DNA from: Pseudomonadota bacterium
GTDB taxonomy: Bacteria; Pseudomonadota; Gammaproteobacteria; Burkholderiales; Rhodocyclaceae
Direction of reading: 5' to 3'
Assembly (NCBI GenBank): GCA_018262095.1
Contig: JAGTRW010000015.1
Span: 1 to 64,000 of the forward strand
DNA length: 64,000 nt
Below are positions 41,526 to 56,100 of the stretch, in pieces. Each line of letters opens with the position of its first letter. Position 1 is the first letter of the stretch. The position numbers and the translations under genes were made by a program. The notes under the pieces were generated by a model. It was not told the DNA's origin. It saw only the letters and a list, made by a program, of their open reading frames with translations, and did no database searches.

Positions 41526-41986
41526 GCAGTACTTTTCCGCCGATCGAGGACTTGCTGCCGCATCGCGCAACGATGTTGCTGCTCGACCGCGTGCTCGATT
41601 TTGGCGCGCAGTCGGCGGTCGCCGAATACGTACCGCGCCGCGCTGCCTGGTACAGCGACGCCGACGGCACGATGCCGGCGTGGATCGGCATCGAGTTGAT
41701 GGCGCAGACGGTCGCCGTCCATGCCGGGCTGGTCAAGCGCAGCGAGAGCTTGCCGCCGACGCCGGGCGCGCTGCTTGGCAGCCGGCGCTATACTTCGACG
41801 CAGTCCGCCTTCGTTGCCGACCAGCCGCTACGCATCGAAGCGACGGTGATCTACAGCGACCCCGGCGGTTTCAGCGCCTACCAGTGCAGCATCGCCGCTG
41901 CTGGCCAGCAGCTGGCCAGCGCGACGCTCAAGGTCTTCGCGCCCGACAGTTTTCAATCCATTCTACCAGCGAGTCATCGATCATGA
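41522..41986 (+). CDS. apeP: APE 3-hydroxyacyl-ACP dehydratase (ApeP-like)
   Basis: 154 residues of the hotdog fold. The N-terminus PPIEDLLPHRATMLLLDRVLDF resembles FabZ, and the active-site helix is WIGIELMAQTVAVHAGL, lacking the classical GHFP motif, as is usual for ApeP. In APE pathways ApeI and ApeP act together to keep the new double bond in trans. The ApeI part is the C-terminal domain of the upstream ligase fusion. Confidence 0.85.
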   Translation: MSSTFPPIEDLLPHRATMLLLDRVLDFGAQSAVAEYVPRRAAWYSDADGTMPAWIGIELMAQTVAVHAGLVKRSESLPPTPGALLGSRRYTSTQSAFVADQPLRIEATVIYSDPGGFSAYQCSIAAAGQQLASATLKVFAPDSFQSILPASHRS

Positions 41987-42711
41987 ATTTACGACGCGTT
42001 TTGATTACCGGATCGAGCCGCGGAATCGGCCGCGCGATCGCCCAGCGTCTGGCGCGCGACGGCTTCGCGGTGACCGTGCACTGCCGCAGCGCGCGCGCCG
42101 AGGCCGACGCTGTCGCCGCGGAAATTATCGCCAGCGGTGGAGCGGCCAGCGTATTGCAATTCGACGTCGGCGACCGCGAAACGAGCCGAGCCCAGCTCAA
42201 CGCCGACGTCGCCGCCAATGGCGCCTACTACGGTGTCGTCTGCAATGCCGGCGTAGCGCGCGACAACGCCTTCCCCGCGCTCTCCGACGAGGACTGGGAC
42301 CAGGTGCTCGACACCAGCCTCGGCGGATTCTTCAACGTCGTCCAGCCGCTCACCATGCCGATGGTTCGCGCCAGGCAAGGCGGCCGCATCGTGACGCTGG
42401 CGTCGGTCTCGGGAATCATCGGCAACCGTGGCCAGGTCAATTACAGCGCCGCCAAGGCCGGCCTGATCGGCGCCACCAAGGCGCTGGCGGTCGAACTGGC
42501 GAGCCGCGCGATCACCGTCAACTGCGTCGCCCCGGGCCTCATCGAGACCGAGATGACGAGCGGACTAGCGGTCGACGACGCGCTCAAGATGGTGCCGATG
42601 AACCGCCTTGGTCGGGTCGCCGAAGTCGCGGCTGCAGTGTCTTTCCTTCTTTCCGACGAAGCGTCGTACATCACGCGCCAAGTACTCGGCGTCAATGGCG
42701 GGGTCATCTGA
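41983..42711 (+). CDS. apeQ: APE 3-oxoacyl-ACP reductase (ApeQ-like)
   Basis: 242 residues from ATG 41983, a short-chain dehydrogenase of FabG type. VLITGSSRGIGRAIAQRL binds NADPH, and the catalytic triad is in TLASVSGIIGNRGQVNYSAAKAG (Ser, Tyr, Lys). The C-terminus SYITRQVLGVNGGVI is standard. It reduces the keto group after each extension. The gene overlaps both neighbours (4 nt and 1 nt). Confidence 0.92.
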   Translation: MNLRRVLITGSSRGIGRAIAQRLARDGFAVTVHCRSARAEADAVAAEIIASGGAASVLQFDVGDRETSRAQLNADVAANGAYYGVVCNAGVARDNAFPALSDEDWDQVLDTSLGGFFNVVQPLTMPMVRARQGGRIVTLASVSGIIGNRGQVNYSAAKAGLIGATKALAVELASRAITVNCVAPGLIETEMTSGLAVDDALKMVPMNRLGRVAEVAAAVSFLLSDEASYITRQVLGVNGGVI

Positions 42712-43931
42712 TGAAGCGCGTCGTCATTACCGGAATGGCCGGAATCACCGCCCTCGGCGCTTGCTGGCAGGACATCGAAAGCCAGCTGCGAGCGCGTCGC
42801 AACGCCGTTCGCCGGATGCCCGAATGGGATTATTTCGAAGCGCTCAATACACGGCTCGGCGCACCGATCGACCATTTCGTGACGCCGACCCACTACCCGC
42901 GCAAGATGATCCGCTCGATGGGACGCGTCTCGCTGCTCGCCGTTCGCGCCAGCGAACTGGCGCTCACCGACGCCGGGCTACGCGACGACGCGACGATTCG
43001 CGACGGACGCATGGGGATCGCCTACGGATCGTCGTCAGGCAGCGTCGAGCCGGTGCGAGTCTTCGGCCGCATGCTCGAAAGCGGATCGATGCAGGGCGTT
43101 ACCTCGACCAGCTACATCCAGATGATGCCGCACACCACAGCGGTCAACATCGGCCTCTTCTTCGGCCTCAAGGGCCGCGTCATTCCGACCTCGAGCGCCT
43201 GCACTTCGGGTAGCCAGGGCATCGGCTACGCCTACGAGGCGATCCGCTTCGGCCGCCAGACGATGATGCTGGCCGGCGGCGCCGAGGAACTCTCGGGACC
43301 GGGCGCCGCGGTCTTCGACACGCTGTTTGCCACCAGCAGCCGCAACGATACGCCGGACGCCACGCCGCGCCCCTTCGATCGCGACCGCGACGGACTGGTC
43401 GTCGGCGAGGGCGCGGCCAGCCTGGTGCTCGAGGAGTACGAGCACGCGCACGCGCGCGGCGCGAAAATCTATGCGGAAATCGTCGGCTTCGCCTGCAACT
43501 CGGACGGCAGTCACGTCACCCAGCCCGAACCCGAGACCATGGCGCTGGTCATGCAGCAGGCGCTGGCCGACGCCGGCCTGCCGCCTTCGGCGATCGGCTA
43601 CATCAGCGCACACGGCACGGCGACGGACCGCGGTGACGTCGCCGAAAGCCACGCCACCGCGCGTGTTATCGGCGACCAGACGCCGATCAGCTCGATGAAG
43701 AGCTACCTCGGCCATACGCTCGGCGCCTGCGGCGCGATCGAGGCCTGGTGGGCGATCGAGATGATGCGTCGGCAATGGTTCGCGCCGACCATCAACCTCG
43801 ACCATCCCGACCCGGCCTGTGCCGAACTCGATCATGTGCTCGGCGCCGGACGAAAGATCGACACCGAGTATGTCATCAGCAATAATTTCGCCTTCGGGGG
43901 AATCAATACCTCGATCATTTTCAAACGTTAA
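42711..43931 (+). CDS. apeR: APE ketosynthase II (ApeR-like)
   Basis: 406 residues. Cys164 lies in PTSSACTSGSQG, and the catalytic His residues in ISAHGTATDRGD and LGHTLGACGAIEA. It is a complete KAS II-type enzyme, distinct in sequence from the ApeO-like one. In described systems it is thought to start or assist elongation. The stop of the reductase overlaps its ATG by 1 nt. Confidence 0.92.
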   Translation: MKRVVITGMAGITALGACWQDIESQLRARRNAVRRMPEWDYFEALNTRLGAPIDHFVTPTHYPRKMIRSMGRVSLLAVRASELALTDAGLRDDATIRDGRMGIAYGSSSGSVEPVRVFGRMLESGSMQGVTSTSYIQMMPHTTAVNIGLFFGLKGRVIPTSSACTSGSQGIGYAYEAIRFGRQTMMLAGGAEELSGPGAAVFDTLFATSSRNDTPDATPRPFDRDRDGLVVGEGAASLVLEEYEHAHARGAKIYAEIVGFACNSDGSHVTQPEPETMALVMQQALADAGLPPSAIGYISAHGTATDRGDVAESHATARVIGDQTPISSMKSYLGHTLGACGAIEAWWAIEMMRRQWFAPTINLDHPDPACAELDHVLGAGRKIDTEYVISNNFAFGGINTSIIFKR

Positions 43932-43941
43932 GGGAGGCATC

Positions 43942-44355
43942 ATGAAATTCGTCAAATCGCTGCTCATCGTCTTCATCGCGCTGCTTTCGCTCAATGCCAC
44001 CGCCCGCGAAGCCGTACCCATTGTCAACTACGACGACATCGCGGTGGCCACCAACAGCGGCAAAGCGCCGTCCGCCGAACAGGTCAAACAAGCGATCATC
44101 GCGGCGGCCTCGAACAAGGGCTGGTCGATCGCCCATCAGGCCGACGGCCAATTGCTGGCGACGCTCGTCGTGCGCAACAAGCACACTATCGTCGTCAGTA
44201 TCGCCTGCGCCGCCGACAAATATTCGCTGCGCTACAAGGACAGCATCAACATGAAATTCGAAGAGCGCGACGGCCAGCAGCTGATCCATCCCTACTACAA
44301 CAAGTGGGTGCTCGACCTCAAGGACGCCATCCGCATCGAACTGCTCAAGCTCTGA
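43942..44355 (+). CDS. Small exported protein of unknown function
   Basis: 137 residues with AAGGGAGG before ATG 43942. A signal peptide (about 1-21, ending NATA) precedes a mixed alpha/beta body with no family I recognise: [29 protein letters not shown] and [22 protein letters not shown]. It sits between the second APE ketosynthase and a FabB-type ketosynthase and has the strongest ribosome site of the cluster. It may be a periplasmic accessory of pigment export or simply a neighbour. Confidence 0.75.
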   Translation: MKFVKSLLIVFIALLSLNATAREAVPIVNYDDIAVATNSGKAPSAEQVKQAIIAAASNKGWSIAHQADGQLLATLVVRNKHTIVVSIACAADKYSLRYKDSINMKFEERDGQQLIHPYYNKWVLDLKDAIRIELLKL

Positions 44356-44363
44356 AACCGCTC

Positions 44364-45578
44364 ATGCTCTCCTCGCGCCGCGTCGTCGTCACCGGCGTCG
44401 GCATCGTCTCGTGCATCGGCAACGATCTGAACACGGTCGAACTCGCCTTGCGCGAAGGCCGTAGCGGCGTTCGCCACGTTCCCGAATACGCCGAACTCGG
44501 CCTGCGCAGCTGCGTTGCCGGAATTCCGGAAATCGGCGAAGAGCCGCCGGTGGACCGCAAGATCCGCCGCTTCATGGGCGATGCCGCGCTTTACGCCTAT
44601 CACGCGATGCGCCGCGCGCTGATCGACGCCGGACTCGACCCGGCGACGGTTTCAAATCCGCGCACCGGGCTGATCGTCGGCTCAGGCGTCGGATCGCCCT
44701 TCGAGCACTGCAATGCGATCGACACGCTGCGCGAGAAGGGAATCGGCAAGGTTCTGCCGTACGGCGTTCCGCGGATCATGGGCAGCACCACCTCGGCCTG
44801 CCTGGCAACGGCTTTCGGCATCAGGGGAACGAGCTACTCGATGAGTTCGGCGTGCGCCACCGCGGCGCACTGCATCGGCCACGCCGCCGAACTGATCCAG
44901 TTCGGCAAGCAGGATGTCGTGATCTGCGGCGCTGGCGAAGAAGTGCGCTGGACGACGACGATGACCTTCGATGCGATGGGCGCGCTGTCGACCCGGTACA
45001 ACGACAGCGCCGCATCGCGCCCCTACGACGCGAGCCGCGATGGCTTCGTGATCGCTGGTGGCGCGGGGATTCTGGTGCTCGAGGAACTCGAGCAGGCACG
45101 CCGGCGCGGCGCCCGCATCTACGCCGAGCTGGTCGGTTATGGCGCCTGCTCGGACGGCCTCGACATGGTCACCCCATCACCCGAAGGCGCGGCTCGCGCG
45201 ATGCGGCAGGCGCTGGCCGAAGCTGGCGGCAGCGTCGATTACATCAACACCCACGCCACCTCGACGCCGATCGGCGATGTCAGCGAACTATCTGCCATCC
45301 GCGACGTCTTTGGCCAGTCGCTGCCGCTGATTTCATCGACCAAGGGACTCACCGGCCACCCGATCGCCGCCGCCGCAGCGCACGAAGCGATCTACTCGCT
45401 GCTGATGCTCGAGCGTGAGTTCATCGCCGGTTGCGCCCACCTCGAGCGGCCCGACCCGGCGTGCGACGGCTTGCCGATCGTTCGCCAAAGCATCGCTCGC
45501 CGCATCGACGCTTTCATGTCGAACAGCTTCGGCTTTGGCGGAACGAATGCCAGCCTGATCTTTCGCCGCCTGCGCTGA
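44364..45578 (+). CDS. fabB: FabB-type 3-oxoacyl-ACP synthase I
   Basis: 404 residues from ATG 44364. Cys164 is in [12 protein letters not shown], and the catalytic His pair is in [11 protein letters not shown] and [14 protein letters not shown]. The loops match KAS I (FabB) rather than FabF. FabB normally pairs with FabA to make unsaturated fatty acids, but no fabA is near; here it ends the APE gene series. Whether it serves pigment or membrane lipid synthesis is open. Confidence 0.85.
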   Translation: MLSSRRVVVTGVGIVSCIGNDLNTVELALREGRSGVRHVPEYAELGLRSCVAGIPEIGEEPPVDRKIRRFMGDAALYAYHAMRRALIDAGLDPATVSNPRTGLIVGSGVGSPFEHCNAIDTLREKGIGKVLPYGVPRIMGSTTSACLATAFGIRGTSYSMSSACATAAHCIGHAAELIQFGKQDVVICGAGEEVRWTTTMTFDAMGALSTRYNDSAASRPYDASRDGFVIAGGAGILVLEELEQARRRGARIYAELVGYGACSDGLDMVTPSPEGAARAMRQALAEAGGSVDYINTHATSTPIGDVSELSAIRDVFGQSLPLISSTKGLTGHPIAAAAAHEAIYSLLMLEREFIAGCAHLERPDPACDGLPIVRQSIARRIDAFMSNSFGFGGTNASLIFRRLR

Positions 45579-45586
45579 ACCGCTCG

Positions 45587-46573
45587 TCAGTCGATTCTGA
45601 CGCCGGAAGCCTCGACGACTCCCTTCCACTTGGCGTAATCGGCCTTGATCAGCGCGGCGAAATTCGCCGGCGTCATCGCTTCGGGTTCGGCGCCCTGGGC
45701 CTTGATCGCGGCGCGCACCTCGGGGTCGGCCAAGAGCTTGTTGACCTCGGCATTGAGCGTGGTCACGAAACGCGCCGGGGTTCCGGCCGGAACCAAGAGG
45801 CCGTACCAGGTGCTGACGTCGAAGCCTTTATAGCCCAACTCCGCGACCGTCGGCACGTCGGGCAGCAGCGAGCTACGTTTGGCTGAAGTGACTGCCAGCG
45901 CGCGCAACTTACCGCCTTTGAGTTGGCCCATGGCCGAGGGGACTGACGACACCAGCAGGTCGATGTTGCCGGCCACCGCGTCGAGCAAGGCCGGGTTCGA
46001 GCCTTTATACGGCACATGGGTGAGCTCGATGCCAGCCGCTTTCTCGAACAGCTCGGCGGCCAGATGAATCGACGTGCCGCTGCCGGGCGAGCCGTAGTTG
46101 ATGGCGCCCGGCGCTTTGCGCGCGGCAGCGACGACGTCGGCGAGCGACTTGTACTTCGAGTCGGCGCTGGTCGCGATCAGCACCGGCGTGTAGGCGACGT
46201 GCGCCACGGCGACGAGATCGCGCGACGGGTCCCAGCGCAGCCCCTTGTAGAGCCAGGGGCCGATCGCCAGGTTGTCCTTCTGTCCGACGACCATTTCGTA
46301 GCCGTTGGGCGCCGCCTTGACCGCCTCGCTGATGCCGATGGTGCCGCCCGCGCCGGGCTTGTTCTCGATCACCATCACCCACTTGTTTTTCTCGCTGAGC
46401 TTGCTGGCGATCAAGCGCGCCAGGATATCCGTACCGCCGGCCGGCGGAAACGGAACGATCAGGCGGATCGGCTTGCTCGGATAGGCGTCGGCAGCAGCAG
46501 GCTGCACCTGGGCATGAAGCTGGCTGGCAAGCGCCAGAGCCAGAACAGCGAAAGCGATGAGTTTTCTGGGCAC
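45587..46573 (-). CDS. Bug-family tripartite tricarboxylate transporter receptor
   Basis: 328 residues starting at GTG 46573. A signal peptide (about 1-21, ending LHA) precedes YPSKPIRLIVPFPPAGGTDILAR and ENKPGAGGTIG, the TctC/Bug signature. Such proteins bind carboxylates, amino acids or vitamins in the periplasm. No tctA or tctB membrane genes are adjacent, as for most of the large Bug families of betaproteobacteria. Confidence 0.92.
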   Translation of the reverse strand: MPRKLIAFAVLALALASQLHAQVQPAAADAYPSKPIRLIVPFPPAGGTDILARLIASKLSEKNKWVMVIENKPGAGGTIGISEAVKAAPNGYEMVVGQKDNLAIGPWLYKGLRWDPSRDLVAVAHVAYTPVLIATSADSKYKSLADVVAAARKAPGAINYGSPGSGTSIHLAAELFEKAAGIELTHVPYKGSNPALLDAVAGNIDLLVSSVPSAMGQLKGGKLRALAVTSAKRSSLLPDVPTVAELGYKGFDVSTWYGLLVPAGTPARFVTTLNAEVNKLLADPEVRAAIKAQGAEPEAMTPANFAALIKADYAKWKGVVEASGVRID

Positions 46574-46719
46574 AGGCGATCTCGAGACGAAATTTGGGAA
46601 GGCGAAATATAAGCCAATGACGCCTCCTTGTCACACCCCACGTTGCGCCGGCCTGAGCGACACGCCCAAATCGCGTAGCGACAGCAGACGGAACAATGGC
46701 ATCGACGAACACCCCTGGT

Positions 46720-47136
46720 CTACTGCCAGTTGCATCCCTTCTCCGTCGACGCTTCAGAATCCTCTTCGAACCGAAATTGCTTGCCGTCCTTCTGGCGGAC
46801 GTATCGAAACTCGGACAGCAGAGCGCCCTGGCTGACCACGATGTAGGTCCCTGCGGATCCCTCAGGGGCAATCTCCTGCCAGCGGGTCTCGAACTCCGAC
46901 GGCCTGCCTCCTGGTCCTCGGCGTAATTGCGTTTCCTTGATTCTCCTGATTGCGATACGACCGCTGCCATTTTTGTACGCCACGTTGCCGATATCCTCCT
47001 GGTCGGTGACGTAGGTAAATTGCAGCCGCAGAGGAGTCTTCAGGCCCACTGACTTAAGACACCTGAAGTCGTTTTCATCGGCAGACACCGGGCTGGCCAG
47101 GAGAACGCCGAACACCAGGCAAATGAGCTTATTCAT
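46720..47136 (-). CDS. Unknown secreted protein with cysteine pair
   Basis: 138 residues. A signal peptide (1-19, ending VSA) is followed by a mature part with two Cys, one near the N-terminus (DFRCLKSVGL) and one at the C-terminus (KGCNWQ), which could form a disulfide. The body is charged and beta-rich in appearance. I do not recognise the family. Slightly lower GC than its neighbours is possible but not measured. Next to def, with a 13-nt gap. Confidence 0.65.
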   Translation of the reverse strand: MNKLICLVFGVLLASPVSADENDFRCLKSVGLKTPLRLQFTYVTDQEDIGNVAYKNGSGRIAIRRIKETQLRRGPGGRPSEFETRWQEIAPEGSAGTYIVVSQGALLSEFRYVRQKDGKQFRFEEDSEASTEKGCNWQ

Positions 47137-47149
47137 TGCGCAATACCGT

Positions 47150-47674
47150 TCATTCTTCAGGTTCTTGCTGCAGATCGAGAACGTCGGTGAAGCCGAAAGA
47201 ACGCAAGTCGCTGATTCGCATCGGGTAAAGAATCCCGTCGAGGTGGTCGCATTCGTGCTGCACGACGCGCGCGTGAAAGCCCCCGACCTCGCGCTCGATG
47301 ACTCGCCCGAACGGGTCGAATCCGCGATAGCGCAAATGGCGCCAGCGCGGCACCAAGCCGCGCAGCCCGGGCAGCGAAAGACAGCCTTCCCAGCCCGCTT
47401 CGACCTCGTCCGAGAGCGGCGTCAGCACGGGGTTGATGAGCACCGTATAGGGCACGCTGTCTTCGTCGGGATAAGGTTCGTCGAAACCGAAGATGACGAC
47501 GCGCAGACCGACGCCGATCTGCGGCGCCGCCAGCCCCGCGCCGTCGAGGTGCGCCATGGTGTCTTCGAGGTCGGCGATCAGCGCGTGCAGCGGCGCCGTA
47601 TCGAAAGCGAGCACCGGCCGCGCGACGTCGAGCAGTCGCGCATCGCCCATGCGCAGAACTGGCCTAATCGACAC
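47150..47674 (-). CDS. def: Peptide deformylase
   Basis: 174 residues from GTG 47674 (reads [14 protein letters not shown]), the typical start; the longer open frame into the phosphorylase gene is not conserved. It removes the formyl group from nascent N-termini. All three motifs are present: [18 protein letters not shown] with the Cys metal ligand, and HECDHLDG with two His ligands and the catalytic Glu. Overlaps the phosphorylase stop by 11 nt. A second def copy would not be unusual elsewhere. Confidence 0.95.
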   Translation of the reverse strand: MSIRPVLRMGDARLLDVARPVLAFDTAPLHALIADLEDTMAHLDGAGLAAPQIGVGLRVVIFGFDEPYPDEDSVPYTVLINPVLTPLSDEVEAGWEGCLSLPGLRGLVPRWRHLRYRGFDPFGRVIEREVGGFHARVVQHECDHLDGILYPMRISDLRSFGFTDVLDLQQEPEE

Positions 47675-48407
47675 AGCCGACCAACGTTTCGATGATCGTC
47701 CGCACCCGCCCCATCGACTCGACGAGAACGCCCTGAATCGATTCGAAGCTGATTCCCTCGCTGCTGTCGGCACGGCCAGCGGCATAGTTGGCGACCACGC
47801 TGATCGCCGCGTAAGGCACCGCCAGTTCGCGCGCCAGCGCGGCCTCGGGCATTCCGGTCATGCCCACCACGTCGGCGCCGTCGCGCTCGAAACGATTGAT
47901 CTCGGCGGCCGTTTCGAGACGCGGCCCCTGCGTTGCGGCGTAGACGCTGCGCTCGCTCACCGCGATTCCGGCAGCAGCAGCGGCCCCGATCAGCTTCTCG
48001 CGCAAAGCGCGGTCATAGGGCTCGGTAAAATCGATATGCGTCAGCGTACAGTCCGGCCCTTCATGGAAGGTCGATTTTCGCCCCCAGGTGTAGTCGATGA
48101 TCTGATGCGGAATCACGATGTCGCCGGGCTTAAGGTCAGCACGAATGCTGCCGACCGACGCCACCGAAATGATGGCGACGACGCCGCGCTGGGCCAGCGC
48201 CCAGAGGTTGGCGCGGTAGTTGACCTCGTGCGGCGGAATGGTGTGGCCATAGCCATGACGCGCCAGGAAAGCGACCGGCCGACCGCAGATCTGGCCGAAA
48301 GTCACGGCGCCTGAAGGCTCGCCATAAGGGGTCCGCAGCACCTCGCGGTGCGAGACGTCGAGATTGGCCAGTTGCGTCAGGCCACTGCCGCCGATGACAG
48401 CTAACAT
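47664..48407 (-). CDS. MTAP-family purine phosphorylase, probably methylthioinosine phosphorylase
   Basis: 247 residues. GGSGL near the start, [21 protein letters not shown], and [14 protein letters not shown] and [15 protein letters not shown] mark the MTAP/PNP family. Where methylthioadenosine phosphorylases have an Asp motif (DYD) contacting adenine, this protein has Asn207 in VVANYAAG, as in enzymes using 6-oxopurines. That suggests S-methyl-5'-thioinosine, giving hypoxanthine and methylthioribose 1-phosphate. It starts 2 nt before the end of hpt, whose product recycles hypoxanthine. Specificity is inference. Confidence 0.85.
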   Translation of the reverse strand: MLAVIGGSGLTQLANLDVSHREVLRTPYGEPSGAVTFGQICGRPVAFLARHGYGHTIPPHEVNYRANLWALAQRGVVAIISVASVGSIRADLKPGDIVIPHQIIDYTWGRKSTFHEGPDCTLTHIDFTEPYDRALREKLIGAAAAAGIAVSERSVYAATQGPRLETAAEINRFERDGADVVGMTGMPEAALARELAVPYAAISVVANYAAGRADSSEGISFESIQGVLVESMGRVRTIIETLVGCVD

Positions 48408-48408
48408 A

Positions 48409-48959
48409 TCAGTCTTCCTTGATGGCGTAGATCGCCGGCAGATTGCGCCACTGGCCGCGAACGTCCATGCCGTAGCCGAAGACGAAGCGATCGGGAACGG
48501 TCAGCGCGACGAAGTCGGCGCTGATCGGTTTGACCTTGCCGTTCAGTTTGTCGGTCGCCACCGCCGTATAGCAGGCCTTGGCGCCCAGTTGCATCATGCG
48601 CTCGACGATCGCCGCCAGCGTCAACCCTTCGTCGAGAATGTCGTCGAGCACCAGCACCGTGCGTCCCTTGACCGGCGTCCACGGCGCCGTGCGCCACGAC
48701 AAGGCGCCGCCCGACGTATCCTGACCGTAGCGCGTCACGTGCATATAGTCGAAGTCGAGCGGAAAATGCAGTTGCGTCATCAGTTGCCCGGCAAAAGGCA
48801 CGCCGCCGCTCATCACGCAGAGCAACAAGGGATTCGTCTCGCCCAGCAGCGCCGTGATTTCGCCGGCGACACGCGACACCGCCGCGGCGACGGTCTGTTC
48901 CGAGTGAATCAATTCCGCTGCGGCGAGCAGATCCCTCGCCCTTTGTATTTCGGTCATGC

Positions 48960-48963
<4 letters not shown>
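48409..48963 (-). CDS. hpt: Hypoxanthine-guanine phosphoribosyltransferase
   Basis: About 184 residues. It makes IMP or GMP from hypoxanthine or guanine and PRPP. The PRPP loop is [17 protein letters not shown], and the base-binding part is around [22 protein letters not shown]. Two starts are close: ATG 48963 overlaps the galU stop (ATGA), and ATG 48957 has GGA at better spacing. Next gene is the MTAP-family phosphorylase. Confidence 0.94.
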
Positions 48964-53121
<4,158 letters not shown>

Positions 53122-53129
53122 CTCTTTTC

Positions 53130-56100
53130 CTAAACGAGCTGCTCACGCATGCGCAGCGCTTCGTCCATATCCACTTCGACGATGCGCGAAACCCCGGACT
53201 CCTGCATCGTCACGCCAACGAGCTGCTGCGCCATTTCCATGGCGATCTTGTTGTGACTGATGAACAGAAACTGGGTGTTGGCCGACATGCGTTGCACCAT
53301 CGCACAAAAACGTTCGGTATTGGTATCGTCCAGCGGCGCGTCGACTTCGTCAAGCAGACAGAACGGCGCCGGATTGAGTTGAAACATCGAAAACACCAGC
53401 GCAATCGCGGTCAGCGCCTTTTCACCGCCGGACAGCAGTTGAATCGTCGAATTCTTCTTGCCCGGCGGTTGCGCCATGACCTGCACGCCGGCGTCGAGGA
53501 TTTCGTCGCCGGTCATGATCAGCTTGGCCTCGCCACCGCCGAAGAGAATCGGGAACAGTTCGCCAAAGCTGCTATTGACCGAGTCGAAGGTCGACTGCAG
53601 CAAGGCGCGCGTCTCACGGTCGATTCGGCGAATCGCGTTTTCCAGCGTTTCCATCGCCTGCGTCAGATCTTCGGACTGCGCGTCGAGATAGCCCTTGCGC
53701 TCGCGCGCCGATTCGAGCTCGTCGAGCGCCGCGAGGTTGACCGCACCAAGCGCTTCGATCGATCGCGACAGCGCGTTGATATTGGCTTGCAGCGGCCCCG
53801 GGCGGACACCCGCCAAATCGGCGAGCAGGCTTTGCTCGTCGGCCTTGGCTTCGATCAATTGCGCCGCCAGTTGCTCGTAAGAGAGACTGGCGGCCTGCGC
53901 CTTGAGCTTGATCTCGCCGATCGCTTCGCGTCGCGGGTCGAGGCTGTGTTCGAGCGCCATGCGCTGTTCTTCGAGTGCGCGCAGGCTCGCCGTCGCCGCC
54001 TCGAGCGCATCGCGCACCGCCGCCAGCGCCTGTTCGCGCGCCATGCGTTGCTCGAGCGCGACCTGCAGCTTCGGTTCGAGATCCTCGGCGTGCATCGCCT
54101 GCACGGTCTCCGAGCAACGCGCCAACTCGTCGACAATGCGCGCGAGCTGCTGCCGTGCGAGGTCGCGACCACGCGCGACCTCTTCGATCTTGCTGCGGCA
54201 CTCGCGTTGTGCGAACTGCGCTTCGCGCAGTTCGCGTTCGACGCCGTTGACCTGTTCGCGCTCGTCGCGCAGCGCGCGTTCAGCCTGCTCGAAACTCGCC
54301 TTGGCGGCGTCCATCAGCAACTGCAATTGCCGGATCTGCTCGCGCTGCGCTTCGATCGCCTCGTCGGCGACGAACAGGCGCTCGTTCTCGCCTTCTTCCT
54401 CGGCCGCCATTTCGGCCAGGCTCTCGTCGATCTGCGCCTGCCGTTCGCGGAAACGCTCTAATGCCTGCGCGAGCTTGAGCGTTTCGACCTGGATCGCGTG
54501 CGCGCGTTGCTGCAGTTCGTCGAGCGCCTGGCGCGTGTCCTGCAGGTCGCTCTGCGCGTCGGTGAGGCGCGCTTCGATTTGCGCAAGCCGCTCCTGCTCC
54601 TGCGCGACGCGCTCTTCGCGCTGCACGATCGCCCCGGCGAGCTCGTCGATTTCGCGCTGCCGTTCGAGCAGTCCATGTTCTGCGGCGTCGGGGGCAAACA
54701 GCGTGACGCTCTGCCGACTCACCACGTCGCCGCCGGGCGTCACGCAGCAATCGCTGCCCGCCAGGCTGGCGCGGCGCGCCAGCGCGGCCGCCAGATCGGG
54801 CGCAGCGAACACCCCGCCGAGCCAGTCGGCGAGAATCGAGCGAAGCGCCGGGTCGTCACAACGGATTCGCGCCAGCAGGCTATCAGCGGCGAGCGTCGCA
54901 CCAACGCCATCGACCGGCAACAGCAAGGTGAGCTTGCTGCCCGGCCGGTCGCGGCTCCACGCCGGGTCGGCGTCGTCGGTGACGAGCGCACTGATGCGCT
55001 CGCGCAGCACGGCCTCGACGGCGTCTTCCCAACCGGCCTCGACGCGCAGCGCTTTCCACAGCGGAGCGACATGGTCGAGCCGGTTGCGGCGCAGCCACTC
55101 AGCAAGCTTGCCGTCGCCCTGCACGCGCTTTTGCAGCTGCTCGAGCGCGGTGCGACGCGCCTGCGCTTCGGCACGTTCCTTCTGGGCCTGCTGCACTTTC
55201 GCCAGCACTTCGCGGCGCTGCTGCTCGAACTGCGGCAACAACTGCTGCTTGCTCGAGAGTTGTTCCTGGGCGTCGATGATGCGCTCGCGCAATTGCGCGA
55301 GCTCTTCCTGCTTGAATTCGAACTGCTCGTGGTCGGGCGCCGGCAACGCCTCGCGTTCCTGCGCCAGACGATCGCGTCGCCCGGCGATGATCTGCAGCGA
55401 GCGCTGGGCATGGCCGCGATTGGTCTGCTCGACCTGCAAGCGCTGCTCGGCCTGCGCCAACACCGCGCGCTGGCGGTTGACCTCGTCCTGAGCGCGAGCC
55501 TGCGCTTCCTCGGCCAGCGGCAAGCGCTCGTGCTGCGCCGCCAGCCGCATTTCACCGGCCTCGACGCGCTCATCGGCGTGCGCCGCCAGGTCGACCCAGC
55601 GCGCCTCGTCAGCCTTGAGCTTTTCGATCTGATCCTGCCAGTGCAGTTCATCGTCGGAAAGCTGCGCGAGCCGCGACTCGTATTCGTGCTGCGACTCGCG
55701 GCGGTGACGAATTTCGGCCTCGAGCCGCGCCACCTCGGCGTTGGCCGTAAACAGCTCGCTTTGCGCGCCATGGACGCCGTCGCTGGCGGCGAAATGCGCC
55801 TCGCGCGCCGTTTCAAGCCGCGCTTCGGTTTCGCGCAGCGCGGCGTTCTGCGCCTCGAGCTCGTTGTGCGCGCGATCGACCTCGCGCCCCAATCGTTCGC
55901 GTTCGGCGAGCGCCTCATTGCGCTTCCACAGGCACAGCAGCTGCTGCTTGCGCACGAGCTCGGCACTATAGTCGCGATACTGCCTTGCCACCGCTGCCTG
56001 CCCTTCGAGGCGCTCCATCTGGACGCCAAGTTCGAGCCGGATATCCTCGACGCGCATCAGGTTGTCGCGCGTGTCGCTGATACGGTTCTCGGTTTCGCGG

